NCBI RefSeq assembly: GCF_900091505.1
Contig: NZ_LT607409.1
Coordinates: 6,448,001 to 6,512,000 of the forward strand
Source: Micromonospora chokoriensis
Lineage (GTDB): Bacteria; Actinomycetota; Actinomycetes; Mycobacteriales; Micromonosporaceae
Direction of reading: 5' to 3'
Length of the DNA stretch: 64,000 nucleotides
Shown here: positions 8,716 to 17,217 of the stretch, piece by piece
Layout of the letters: the number at the start of each line of letters is the position of its first letter
How positions within the stretch are numbered: the stretch's first letter is position 1
The notes under the pieces: generated by a model
Databases searched by the model: none
What the model was told of the DNA's origin: nothing
The model's input: only the letters and a program-made list of their open reading frames with translations
Program-made: the position numbers and the translations under genes

Positions 8716-8751
8716 CGAGGCCCCGACCACCCGCGGGTGGCCGAGGCCTCG
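8716..8751 (-). terminator. Terminator-like hairpin after the VOC gene
   Basis: An imperfect stem pairs 8716-8732 with 8735-8751, built on CGACCACCC and GGGTGGCCG with a 2-nt loop. It lies 9 nt beyond the stop of the VOC gene. The core repeats the hairpin at 8037-8073, and no U-tract follows. Confidence 0.6.
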
Positions 8752-8760
8752 TACCGGTAT

Positions 8761-9180
8761 TCAGGCCGGGTCGTTGCCCTGCGCCGCGGCCCGGGCCGCC
8801 GCTGCCGCCGCCCGCTCGGCCTTGTTACCGAGGACGCAGAACTCGTTGCCCTCCGGGTCGGCGAGCACCACCCATCCGCTACCGGTCGGGCTGACCCGGT
8901 CGTCGACGAGCGTCGCGCCGATGGCGAGCAGTCGCTCGACCTCCTCGGCCCGGGTGCGGTCGGCGGGTTGCAGGTCGAGGTGCAACCGGTTCTTCACCGT
9001 CTTGCCTTCGGGCACCGCGATGAACAGCACCTCCGGGCCCCCGGGCGGCAGGAGCATCGCCTCCGGGTCGCCGGGGAAGTCGTCGGGCTGCCGGGGGCAG
9101 TCGAAGACCTGCGCCCAGAAGCCGGCCAGGGCGTACGTGTCGTGGCAGTCGATGCTGATGTTGTGAATGATCGAACTCAC
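8761..9180 (-). CDS. VOC (glyoxalase/bleomycin-resistance fold) family protein
   Basis: The 139-residue protein has the paired beta-alpha-beta-beta-beta modules of the vicinal-oxygen-chelate fold. It starts SSIIHNISIDCHDTYALAGF, has KNRLHLDLQPADR at the domain swap, and ends GSGWVVLADPEGNEFCVL, the usual DPEGNxFC motif of actinobacterial glyoxalase-like proteins. Substrate is unknown. The GTG at 9180 has a strong GGAGGACC 6-8 nt upstream. That GTG overlaps the TGA of a truncated upstream copy of the same gene (9177-9323), so it may be translationally coupled to it. A poly-Ala C-terminal tail follows the domain. Confidence 0.88.
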   Translation of the reverse strand: MSSIIHNISIDCHDTYALAGFWAQVFDCPRQPDDFPGDPEAMLLPPGGPEVLFIAVPEGKTVKNRLHLDLQPADRTRAEEVERLLAIGATLVDDRVSPTGSGWVVLADPEGNEFCVLGNKAERAAAAAARAAAQGNDPA

Positions 9181-9323
9181 GGTTGGTCCTCCACAGTGGT
9201 GGTAGCGACACGTCCCCCAGCGCTGCGGAGCACGCAGCACCCGGCGAGCACCGCCGACCAGGAGCCGGCCAGGGTGTACGTGTCATGGCAGTCGAAACTA
9301 ATGGTGCGGATCCGTGGATACAC
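9177..9323 (-). pseudogene. Truncated tandem copy of the VOC gene 5' end
   Basis: A 48-codon ORF starts with the GTG at 9323 and reads VYPRIRTISFDCHDTYTLAG then SWSAVL. The intact downstream gene reads IIHNISIDCHDTYALAGFWA then QVF. The ribosome-binding site is duplicated too: GGAGGGACCACCCGTG here against GGAGGACCAACCGTG at the intact gene. After about 26 codons the similarity ends and the frame runs on to a TGA inside the start codon of the intact gene. This is best read as a decayed partial tandem duplication that may now act as an upstream leader ORF. Confidence 0.75.
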
Positions 9324-9486
9324 GGGTGGTCCCTCCGTCGTCGGATGGGGACGCTCCGCCGCCGGGGGTCAGCCTGCGATCACCCGGGGTGCGGAGCCCT
9401 TAGTGGTGGACATCGACGCACCCCCCTTCACTCTCCGAGCCGACCCGGTGATCTTGCCATCGGCCGAACGCCGCCCGCAACCCCGT

Positions 9487-10662
9487 TCAGCCGCCCGTCG
9501 ACACCGGCCCGGTCACCGCCGGGGCGTCCGCCGACGGCAGGGTGACGGTGACCTCCAGGCCACCGCCGGGCTGCGCGATCACCCGTACCGTCCCGCCGTG
9601 CGCCGTGCAGACCGCCCGGACGATGGACAGGCCCAGCCCGGAGCCGCGGGCGCCGGTGCGTTCCCGGCCACCGCGCCGGAACGGCTCGAACAGCCCCGGC
9701 ACGTCGGCCTGGTCCACCTCGAAGCCGGTGTTGCCCACCACCAACCACGACCGGACGCCGTCGGTGCCGGTACGCACCCACAGCCGGCCATGCAGGTGGT
9801 TGTAGCGGACCGCGTTCTCGATGAGGTTCCCGGCCAGCCGGTCGAGCAACCCCGGATCACCGACGACCGGCGCGGACTCCAGTGACGTCTGCACCCGCAG
9901 ACCGATCCGTTCCACCTCGCGGCGCATCGCCGACAACGCGTTGACGGTGCCGGTGGCGAGGTCACACTCCGTCCGCCGACCCAGCTGCCGCCCGGCCTGC
10001 GCCTCGCTGCGGGCCAGCACCAGCAGCGCGTCCACCAGGCCGTTGGCGCGTTCCGAGGCGTCCCGGACCACCGTCGCCATCCGACGGTACTCGGCGGCAT
10101 CCGCGTCGTCGTCGCTGAGCGTCACGTCGATCTCGGTCCGCATGACGGCGAGCGGGGTACGCAGCTCGTGCGAGGCGTTCGCCACGAAACGTTTCTGCGC
10201 CTCGAAGGCGGACGCGATCCGGTCCAACATGGCGTCGAACGTCTTGGCCAGCTCGGCCACCTCGTCGTCGGCGCCCGAGTAGCCGATCCGCTGGTCCAGC
10301 GTCGCCTCACCGAGCCGCTGCGCGGTCGCGGTGACCTGGTGCAACGGGCGCAGCGCCCGACCGGCCACGGCGTACGCGCCGGCCACTCCGACGACGCTCA
10401 CCGCCAGCAGCGCGACCAGGCCCTTCGCCAGCAGTTCCCCGGAGGCGGCGTCGACGAGTTGCCGCTGCCACTGGGCGGCGTCCATCGACGTCCCGTCGGC
10501 GAGCACCACCGTCGTGCCGGGCAGCAACTCGTCGGTGGGGCGCAGCGCGTCCCGGACCAGCAGCCACGCCAGCGCGACCAGGATCGCCCCCGCGCCGACC
10601 AGCAGCACCCCGTTGAGCAGTGTCAGCCGCAGTCGCAGGGTGGGGCGCAACCGCCGGCTCAC
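9487..10662 (-). CDS. Two-component sensor histidine kinase
   Basis: The 391-residue membrane kinase has a first transmembrane helix at about 14-37, a short extracytoplasmic loop of about 40 residues, and a second helix at about 79-100. A HAMP linker follows (about 100-150), then the H-box FVANASHELRTPLAVMRTE with phospho-acceptor His165. The catalytic ATPase domain shows the N box (NLIENAVRYN), a VGNTG stretch in place of the usual DxGxG (G1), an F box (LFEPFRRG) and GSGLGLSIV (G2). The G1 box therefore lacks its usual Asp, which is worth noting but not rare. It lies 55 nt downstream of its response regulator on the same strand. The loop is too short to suggest a ligand. Confidence 0.92.
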   Translation of the reverse strand: MSRRLRPTLRLRLTLLNGVLLVGAGAILVALAWLLVRDALRPTDELLPGTTVVLADGTSMDAAQWQRQLVDAASGELLAKGLVALLAVSVVGVAGAYAVAGRALRPLHQVTATAQRLGEATLDQRIGYSGADDEVAELAKTFDAMLDRIASAFEAQKRFVANASHELRTPLAVMRTEIDVTLSDDDADAAEYRRMATVVRDASERANGLVDALLVLARSEAQAGRQLGRRTECDLATGTVNALSAMRREVERIGLRVQTSLESAPVVGDPGLLDRLAGNLIENAVRYNHLHGRLWVRTGTDGVRSWLVVGNTGFEVDQADVPGLFEPFRRGGRERTGARGSGLGLSIVRAVCTAHGGTVRVIAQPGGGLEVTVTLPSADAPAVTGPVSTGG

Positions 10663-10717
10663 CGTGCGCCCTCGGTTCGCGACTGCGGGGCTCGCAGACC
10701 CGGCTCACTCCTCACGC

Positions 10718-11386
10718 TCACGAGCTCACCTCGGCGGTGCGGTAACCCGCGCCGACCACCGTCTCGATCAGCGGCGGGTCGCCGAGCTTCTTGCGCAGCG
10801 TCATCACGGTGACCCGGACGATGGTGGTGAACGGGTCGGTGTTGGCGTCCCACACCCGTTCCAGCAGCTCCTCGCTGGAGACCACCGCGCCGCGCGCCTT
10901 GAGCAGCTCGCTGAGCACCCCGAACTCCTTGTTGGTGAGGTCGACCGGCACGCCGGCACGGGTGGCCACCCGGCGGGCCGGGTCGAGCACCAGGTCGGCC
11001 AGTTCGAGCACCGGCGGCGCGGCCGGGGTGGCCCGCCGGCCCAACGCCTGCACCCGGGCGACCAGCTCGTCGAAGGCGAACGGTTTGGGCAGGTAGTCGT
11101 CCGCGCCGAGCTGCAACCCCTCCACCCGGTCCGCCACCGTGCCACTCGCGGTGAGCATCAGCACCCGGGTCAACGCGCCGGAGGCGGCCAGGTCGGCGCA
11201 GATCTGGTCGCCGTGCACGCCCGGCAGGTCGCGGTCGAGCACCACCACGTCGTACCGCGTGACGAACGCCGCCTCGTGGCCGGCGTCGCCGTCGTACGCC
11301 ACGTCGACGGCCATCCCCCGCTTGCGCAACCCGCGCGCGATCGCGTCGGCGAGGTTGCGCTCGTCCTCGACCACCAGTACCCGCAT
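10718..11386 (-). CDS. OmpR/PhoB-family response regulator
   Basis: The 222-residue regulator has a receiver domain (1-115) with acidic pocket VVEDE, phospho-acceptor Asp51 in VVLDRDLPG, the conserved Thr in LTASG and Lys in LPKPF. A winged-helix DNA-binding domain follows, with LTNKEFGVLSELLKARG and the C-terminal GVGYRT-like motif GAGYRT. ATG at 11386 has GAGGAGG upstream with good spacing; the longer ORF beyond it is not conserved. It is transcribed before the kinase at 9487-10662 and divergently from the C39-like peptidase gene, which could be a target. That link is inference only. Confidence 0.94.
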   Translation of the reverse strand: MRVLVVEDERNLADAIARGLRKRGMAVDVAYDGDAGHEAAFVTRYDVVVLDRDLPGVHGDQICADLAASGALTRVLMLTASGTVADRVEGLQLGADDYLPKPFAFDELVARVQALGRRATPAAPPVLELADLVLDPARRVATRAGVPVDLTNKEFGVLSELLKARGAVVSSEELLERVWDANTDPFTTIVRVTVMTLRKKLGDPPLIETVVGAGYRTAEVSS

Positions 11387-11529
11387 CCCGGCCCTCCTCG
11401 CTGCTGACCACCGACAACCTAGTGCCGGCCGGCAACCATCGTCCCTCGCCGCCCGCGCCGGTCGGCGTTGCGGGCCCGGTCGGCGTACGCGATGCTGTCC
11501 GGCGGCACCGAGCGACGGACGGACCTGGA

Positions 11530-12648
11530 ATGACGATCGCGGCACCACCCACCCGGCGGGACATCCTGTACCGGGGTTTCCACAGGCCGGCCGACCTGGC
11601 GCTCGACGGCGACGAGCGCGGTGTCGACGGGCCGCGCACCTGGACGTCACCTCCGGTGCCGGTGGGCTTCAGCGTCGCCGAGGTCGTGCCGTCCTGGACC
11701 GCCGACACCCCGGACGGCTCCTGGATCGAGGTCGAGCTGCGCGGCTGGCACGACGACTCCCCCGCCACCGGCTGGTACCGGCTGGCCCGCTGGGCGGCCG
11801 ACGACCGGGCGGTACGACGCACCTCGGTCCCTGGGCAGCGCGACGACGACGCCGCTGTCGACACCGACACCCTGGTCGTGAACGGGGCGACGGTCACCGG
11901 CTGGCAGGCGCGGGTGACAGTGTGCCGACCGGACGGCGCCCCGACCGGCCCGGTGCTGCGCAGCTTCGGCGCTGTCGCCACCGGCCCCGCGCTGCCCGGC
12001 CCGACCGACGCGCCGGCGCCCGCCTCGCCCGCCGCCCGTGGGCGGGTGCTGGACGTCCCCCGCTACTCGCAGCGGCTGCACGCCGGCCGGTACCCGCAGT
12101 GGGGCGGGGGCGGCGACTCCTGGTGCAGCCCCACCTGCACCTCGATGGTGCTCGCCTACTGGGGCCTCGGGCCGACGGAGGAGCACTACGCCTGGGTGGA
12201 GCCGCCCGGCCCACGCCCGGTGGTGGTGCACGCCGCCCGGCACTGCTACGACCACGCGTACGCCGGGGCCGGCAACTGGCCGTTCAACACCGCGTACGCC
12301 GGTCGGTTCGGGGTGGACGCGTTCGTCACCCGGCTCCGGTCGCTGGCCGAGGCGGAGGCGTTCGTCGCGGCCGGCATCCCGCTGGTCGTGTCCGCCGCGT
12401 TCCGCGCCGACGAGGTGCCGGGGCTCGCCTACGACACCAGAGGGCACCTGATGGTGCTGGTCGGCTTCACTGCCGACGGCGACCCGGTGCTCAACGACCC
12501 GTACGCCCCGGACGACGACGCGGTCCGCCGTACCGTGCCGCGGCAGCCGTTCGAGGCGGTCTGGCAGCGCGGCAGCGGCGGCGTGGCGTACGTGCTGCAC
12601 CCCCCGTCGGTGCCGCTGCCCCCGCCGCCACCCCAGGCGAACTGGTAA
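11530..12648 (+). CDS. C39-like cysteine peptidase domain protein
   Basis: The 372-residue protein has an N-terminal beta-rich region (about 1-165), perhaps a substrate- or wall-binding module, and a papain-like C39_2-type domain (about 172-360). The likely catalytic triad is Cys199 in GGGGDSWCSPTCTSMVL, His306 in RGHLMVLVGF and Asp323 in VLNDPYAP, with the typical order and spacing of the family. No signal peptide is visible, so export, if any, is non-classical, or the protein is cytosolic. The start ATG at 11530 is supported by the frame; the ribosome-binding site is weak. It is convergent with, and directly abuts, the next gene (stop codons at 12648 and 12649). The peptide target is unknown. 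Confidence 0.82.
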   Translation: MTIAAPPTRRDILYRGFHRPADLALDGDERGVDGPRTWTSPPVPVGFSVAEVVPSWTADTPDGSWIEVELRGWHDDSPATGWYRLARWAADDRAVRRTSVPGQRDDDAAVDTDTLVVNGATVTGWQARVTVCRPDGAPTGPVLRSFGAVATGPALPGPTDAPAPASPAARGRVLDVPRYSQRLHAGRYPQWGGGGDSWCSPTCTSMVLAYWGLGPTEEHYAWVEPPGPRPVVVHAARHCYDHAYAGAGNWPFNTAYAGRFGVDAFVTRLRSLAEAEAFVAAGIPLVVSAAFRADEVPGLAYDTRGHLMVLVGFTADGDPVLNDPYAPDDDAVRRTVPRQPFEAVWQRGSGGVAYVLHPPSVPLPPPPPQANW

Positions 12649-13932
12649 TCAGCGGCGCAACCGCCACAGCCGGTAGGTGCCGGGGCTCACGCACAGCAGG
12701 TGGGAGTCGGTCACCTGACACTCCCCGGTGGCATCGTGCAGTACGTCGAGGAGGCGTACCGCCCCGGCTCGCAGATCCACCTCACCGACGACCACCCCGC
12801 CGTCGGGGTGCTTGCGGATGGCCGTCAGCGGATCGCCCGGATCCCGCCGGTACAGCTCCCACGAGCCCAGGACGGCCACCTCCTGACCGGTGAGCGCGTC
12901 CAGCACGACGAAGCGTTCCGGCGCGTCTCCGCCGCCCACCGCGTTGGCCAGCAACCGGTCCTCGGCGCCCCACGCCCACCCCCACCGGTTGCTGCTCCAG
13001 CGCACCACGCCGGTGGCCGGGTCGAGCGCCTGCAGTTGGTTGGAACCGGTGCGCAGACACAGGACAGGGCCACAGGTCATCACGAAGTCGACTGTCACGT
13101 TCGGGCGGATCCAGCGCCGGTCGAGCTGGTCCAGGCCGTACGCGGTGACGGTGCCCGAGCCTCGGTCGATGACCAGCAGGAGGTCGTCCAGCACCTCCAA
13201 CCCGAATCGCCCGCCGTCGTCCGGTAGCAGGTCGGCGCGCGCCAGCACCGCACCGGTGGTCGCGTCGCGTACCTCGACCGGCCCGTCCGGTGGGTTGAGG
13301 ATCAGCCGATCCAGCCCGCGCTCAGTCTCGCGCGGGATGATTCCGGCGGTGGTGGCGGGCAACTGCCAGCGGACGGTGCCGCAGCAGGGGTCGACCACCC
13401 GCAGGACGCTCGGCTCGCTCTCGCCGCCGGTGCGCAGCAGCAGGTTGCCGTCGACCAGTCGGTCGGCGCTCCCCGGTTGCTGCCACCGGTACGCGCCGGT
13501 CGCCCGGTCCACCGCGATGGTCGTCATGTCCTGGCCCTGCGGACCGATCTCGTACCCGCTGAGGATCAGCAGCTCGCCCAGCGGGGAGATCCTCCAGTAC
13601 CGGGCCTCCGCCGACAGCGGCGCCTGCCAGGCCGGCTCGCCGCCGGGCAGCCGATACGCCGCCAGTCGTCGCTCCTGCGGATCGGACGTGCCGGTCGGCT
13701 CGATGGCCACGGCGAGGTCACCGTCGACCAACACGTCGGCGCCGGACGGCACCGGCAGCGTCACCACGGCCCGCCGGGGCGGCGGCGCGCCGGCGGCGGC
13801 GAGGGTGAGCAGCGCGAGCAGCGCGACCAGCGCGGCGCGCAGTTGCCGGCCGTTCGCGCGGGGTGGGCGGGGCAGCGGGTCCGGATCCGGGCCGTGCCGC
13901 AGCACACCGAGGTCGATCACCGAGTCGCTCAC
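12649..13932 (-). CDS. Membrane-anchored PQQ-like beta-propeller protein (second of tandem pair)
   Basis: The 427-residue protein has a short cytoplasmic N-terminus, one transmembrane helix (about 30-50) and an extracytoplasmic PQQ/WD40-like beta-propeller. Propeller blades show repeated strands such as VDRATGAYRWQQPG, DPATGVVRWSS and DALTGQEVAVLGSW. It is a paralogue of the gene upstream (13929-15224), sharing the LQALDPATGVVRWS and TxxLWRLxR ends. The GTG start at 13932 overlaps the upstream stop by 4 nt, so the pair is translationally coupled. No catalytic motif is evident; ligand or partner binding is likelier than enzymatic activity. Conserved cysteines (PCCGTVRW, CGPVLCL) could form disulfides. 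Confidence 0.85.
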   Translation of the reverse strand: MSDSVIDLGVLRHGPDPDPLPRPPRANGRQLRAALVALLALLTLAAAGAPPPRRAVVTLPVPSGADVLVDGDLAVAIEPTGTSDPQERRLAAYRLPGGEPAWQAPLSAEARYWRISPLGELLILSGYEIGPQGQDMTTIAVDRATGAYRWQQPGSADRLVDGNLLLRTGGESEPSVLRVVDPCCGTVRWQLPATTAGIIPRETERGLDRLILNPPDGPVEVRDATTGAVLARADLLPDDGGRFGLEVLDDLLLVIDRGSGTVTAYGLDQLDRRWIRPNVTVDFVMTCGPVLCLRTGSNQLQALDPATGVVRWSSNRWGWAWGAEDRLLANAVGGGDAPERFVVLDALTGQEVAVLGSWELYRRDPGDPLTAIRKHPDGGVVVGEVDLRAGAVRLLDVLHDATGECQVTDSHLLCVSPGTYRLWRLRR

Positions 13933-15224
13933 CGGGTCAACCGCCACAGCGCGGTGGTGCCGTCGAGGCGCTGACAGAGCAGCATCGGCAGGGACGCCTG
14001 GCAGCTGCCGGCGATGCCCGGCAACACGTCGACGATCCGCGTCCGGCGGGCGACGAGATCCAGCTCGGCGACGACCCTCCGGCCGTCGTCACCCGACCGC
14101 GTCCCGACCAGGGGGCCGCCCGGCCCGGCCACCTGCATCAGAGCCCACCCACCCAACCCGGTACGCACCTGACCGGTCGCCGCATCCCACACCTCGTACC
14201 CTCGGCCGGGCTTGGCCATCAGCAACTGACCGTGCCGGACGTCCGCCAGATTGTCCGGACCGGAGTCCGACCACCGTACGACGCCGGTGGCCGGATCGAG
14301 CACCTGAAGGCCACCGGTCTGCGGCACCGCGCAGAGCAGACCGGCGCAGCCGACCACGTAGGAGATCAACGGCACCTCCGCCGTCCACAGGGGCTTCAGC
14401 TCGGTCAGCGCGTAGCCCACCAGCCGGGTGCTGCCGGGTGGGACGACCAGCAGCAGGTCGTCGACGACCTGCACCCGCTGGTACGCCTCCCGGTCACCGG
14501 GCAGCGTGTCGACGCTGCGCAGCATCCGGCCCGTGGCGGCGTCGTACACCTGCACCTCGCCGGTGGCCAGGAGCAGCACGAACCCGTCGACCCGGCCTTC
14601 CCGGAGGTGGTAGGAGGGATTGGCTGCCGAGGGGATCGGCACCGACCAGAGCACCCGGCCGGTGTGGGGCTCGACCCGGTTCAGCGCGCCCGACCCGTTG
14701 TCCCGCACGTCGGTCAGCAGCAGACCGTCGTCGGCGGTCGGTTGGGGCGCACCGGGAAGCTGCCACCGCCGCTCGCCCGAACCGATGTCGAAGGCGATGG
14801 TCCGGAACACCCGGCCCGGAGCGTCGACAGTCATCGCCAACACCAGCCCCCGCTCCACCCGGACGTCGAGGTAGTCACCGAGGCGGGCCAGCGGCGCCTG
14901 CCACCGTCGGCGCACGCCGCCGCCGGTCGGGGACGGCTGGGCGTACGCGGTCAGAAACCGGTCCCCCTCGGGTGCCGGCGGGTCGACCACGAAGACGCTG
15001 TCCCCGCCGAGGTAGGCGGTGGACGTCCGCGACGCCGGCACCACGCTCACCGCCCGCTGCGGCTGTGGTGCCGCGGCGCTCAGCACCACCAGGGCGAGGA
15101 CCAGCACCGCCGCGCTGCGCAGCGGTCGGCCGCCCGAGCGCGGTCGGCGAGCCGCAGGCGTCGACGCGGGCTCGTCCCGCACCTCGCCCAGCTCGATGAT
15201 CGACAACGATCGTCCTTCCGTCAC
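13929..15224 (-). CDS. Membrane-anchored PQQ-like beta-propeller protein (first of tandem pair)
   Basis: The 431-residue protein has the same layout as its downstream paralogue: cytoplasmic start MTEGRSLSIIELGEV, a membrane helix at about 37-51, then a propeller with blades such as YDAATGRMLRSVDTLPG and LDPATGVVRWSDSG, ending TTALWRLTR. Paired cysteines occur in VGCAGLLCAV and SCQASLPMLLC at the same places as in the paralogue. It starts with a GTG at 15224 and is divergent from the GT-C-like gene at 15307 across an 82-nt promoter region. Function is unknown; the location suggests an envelope role. Confidence 0.85.
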   Translation of the reverse strand: MTEGRSLSIIELGEVRDEPASTPAARRPRSGGRPLRSAAVLVLALVVLSAAAPQPQRAVSVVPASRTSTAYLGGDSVFVVDPPAPEGDRFLTAYAQPSPTGGGVRRRWQAPLARLGDYLDVRVERGLVLAMTVDAPGRVFRTIAFDIGSGERRWQLPGAPQPTADDGLLLTDVRDNGSGALNRVEPHTGRVLWSVPIPSAANPSYHLREGRVDGFVLLLATGEVQVYDAATGRMLRSVDTLPGDREAYQRVQVVDDLLLVVPPGSTRLVGYALTELKPLWTAEVPLISYVVGCAGLLCAVPQTGGLQVLDPATGVVRWSDSGPDNLADVRHGQLLMAKPGRGYEVWDAATGQVRTGLGGWALMQVAGPGGPLVGTRSGDDGRRVVAELDLVARRTRIVDVLPGIAGSCQASLPMLLCQRLDGTTALWRLTR

Positions 15225-15292
15225 CGCGGGTCACCGTCCGGCAAACCGGCCGTGGGTGCACCGGGCTGGCAAAAGCGACGGAAACGCCCCTG

Positions 15293-15307
15293 TACGATGG
15301 CCCGTCG
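15293..15307 (+). promoter_or_regulatory. -10 element giving a near-leaderless transcript
   Basis: TACGAT at 15293-15298 lies 8 nt before the GTG start of the GT-C-like gene and no Shine-Dalgarno sequence is present. Transcription should begin at or one or two bases before the start codon. Confidence 0.5.
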
Positions 15308-17217
15308 TGGCCGTGCCGGTGGTAGACCCCTCGCTGAATTCCCTGACCGACGCCGACCCGGCCGAGGCCGTGTCGACTCGACGGCCTCGACGCCGCCCGG
15401 CCCGAGCCGACCTGTTGGCCCTCGGAGCCTATGTGCTACTGGGCGTATTCGTCTGCCTCAACTACTGGGGTGACGTCACCGGCCGGGTCTCCTCGCACCT
15501 GCCCACCGACCACAGCTGGTTCGAATGGCTGTTCGCGCACGGCGCGTACTCGGTGCGGCACCTGGAAAACCCGCTGTTCACGGCCCGGCAGAACGCCCCG
15601 GACGGGGTGAACATGATCGCCAACACCTCGCTGCTCGGGGTGACCCTGCCGTTGGCCCCACTGACCATGGTGCTCGGTCCCCAGGTGATGTACGCGCTCT
15701 ACCTGGGCGGAGCGTTGGCCGCCACCGCCGGCACCGGTTACTGGATGCTCTCCCGCCACCTGGTGCGCTCCCGGGCGGCGGCCTTCGTCGGCGGTGCGTT
15801 CCTCGGCTTCGCGCCGGGGATCATCCACCACGCCAACGGCCAACCGAACTTCGTGTCCAACTTCCTGCTGCCGCTGATCGTGGTGCGGGTGCTGCGCCTC
15901 GGTGAGGCCGGCCGGTGGCGGCGCAACGGGCTGGTGCTCGGTGCGCTGGTGACGTACCAGATCTTCATCAACGAGGAGATGCTGCTCCTCACCGCCCTGG
16001 CCTGCCTGGTCGTCGTGCTGGCGTACGCCGTGCAGCGTCCGGCCGCCACCCGGGCCGTCGCCGGCACGTTCCTGGCCGGGCTCGGCGTCGCCGGCGGGCT
16101 GGCCCTGGCGCTCGCGGCGTACCCGATCTGGTTCCAGTTCAACGGTCCCCAGTCCTACCGGGGGCTACAGGGCGGCGTCTTCCACAACTGGGGTGAGGAC
16201 CTGGCCGCCTTCGTCACCTTCGCCCGCGACACCTGGGCCGGTGACCCGGCGGTGGAGAAGACGATCGGGCTGACCGAGCAGAACACCTGGTTCGGCTGGC
16301 CGCTGGTGCTGCTCACTGTGGTCGCCCTGGTGCTGCTCGTCCGACGCTCGCTTCCGGCCCGGATCGCCGCGGTGCTGATCGTCGTCTTCACCGTGGCGTC
16401 GATCGGGCCATGGGTCCGCTTCAACGGCGTCGAGACGGACGTGCGCGGCCCGTGGTCGTACGTGCCGGACGACCTGCCGCTGGTGGAGATGATGATGCCG
16501 ACCCGGTTGACGCTGGTGGTGGGCGCCGCGGTGGGCGTACTCCTCGCGCTCGCCTGGGACGCCGCGTACCGCCAGGGTCGGCCGGTGGTCGACCAGCCGC
16601 GGGTGCCGGCGCAGCGGACCGGCGACGCGGCCCCGGCGGTCGCCGACGAGCCGGCGGCGACGGACCAGCCCGCGCCCGTCGCGGCGCGTCGTCGGTGGCT
16701 GCGCCCGGTGGGGTACGCCGCGGTCGCCCTCGCCGTGCTGCCGCTCTTCCCCCGGCCGCTGCCTGCCCAGCAGATCGACCCGCCACCGCACTTCATCACC
16801 GCGGGTGGCTGGCGGCCGTACGTGCCGGCGGGCCGGACCCTGGTGCCGGTGCCGATCCCGAGCAACGTGCACGGCCTGCCGACGTTGCGCTGGAGTGCGC
16901 TGACCGGGCAGGAGTTCCCCGTCCCGGGCGGCTACTTCATCGGCCCGAACGAGGTCGGCGAAGGCGTCTTCGGCGCGCCGAACCGGCCCACCAGCACGCT
17001 CATCTACTCCACGATGGACAAGGACGCCGTCCCGGCGCTCACCGACGAGAACCGCCGTCAAGCCGTCGAGGACCTGCGGTTCTGGCGGGCGTCGGTGGTG
17101 GTGCTCGGTGCGCACCCCGACGAGGCGGTCCTGCGCGAGCTGGTCACCGGCCTGATCGGGCCACCGCAGCGGGTCGACGACGTCTGGGTCTGGGACGTCC
17201 GCGCGTTGGTGGGCTGA
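15307..17217 (+). CDS. Large polytopic membrane protein, GT-C glycosyltransferase-like (paralogue 1)
   Basis: The 636-residue protein has about 10-12 predicted transmembrane helices and a C-terminal soluble domain. The first loop after TM1 has an acidic residue (PTDHSWFEWLFAHG), as in GT-C lipid-linked-sugar transferases. The next motif, NAPDGVNMIANTSLLGV, is shared almost unchanged with the two neighbours at 17218 and 19068. The C-terminal region has GGYFIGPNEVGEG, RRQAVEDLRFWRASVVVLG and the ending VWVWDVRALVG, also shared. The GTG at 15307 is favoured by the upstream -10 and by where hydrophobic conservation begins. Enzymatic function is inferred only from topology; donor and acceptor are unknown. 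It ends tail-to-tail with the next gene with no spacer. Confidence 0.8.
   Translation: MAVPVVDPSLNSLTDADPAEAVSTRRPRRRPARADLLALGAYVLLGVFVCLNYWGDVTGRVSSHLPTDHSWFEWLFAHGAYSVRHLENPLFTARQNAPDGVNMIANTSLLGVTLPLAPLTMVLGPQVMYALYLGGALAATAGTGYWMLSRHLVRSRAAAFVGGAFLGFAPGIIHHANGQPNFVSNFLLPLIVVRVLRLGEAGRWRRNGLVLGALVTYQIFINEEMLLLTALACLVVVLAYAVQRPAATRAVAGTFLAGLGVAGGLALALAAYPIWFQFNGPQSYRGLQGGVFHNWGEDLAAFVTFARDTWAGDPAVEKTIGLTEQNTWFGWPLVLLTVVALVLLVRRSLPARIAAVLIVVFTVASIGPWVRFNGVETDVRGPWSYVPDDLPLVEMMMPTRLTLVVGAAVGVLLALAWDAAYRQGRPVVDQPRVPAQRTGDAAPAVADEPAATDQPAPVAARRRWLRPVGYAAVALAVLPLFPRPLPAQQIDPPPHFITAGGWRPYVPAGRTLVPVPIPSNVHGLPTLRWSALTGQEFPVPGGYFIGPNEVGEGVFGAPNRPTSTLIYSTMDKDAVPALTDENRRQAVEDLRFWRASVVVLGAHPDEAVLRELVTGLIGPPQRVDDVWVWDVRALVG

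Noticed and set aside
10663..10717. Terminator or small gene between response regulator and kinase
   Set aside because: The 55 nt contain no stable hairpin with a tail and no ORF; the pair is best read as one operon.
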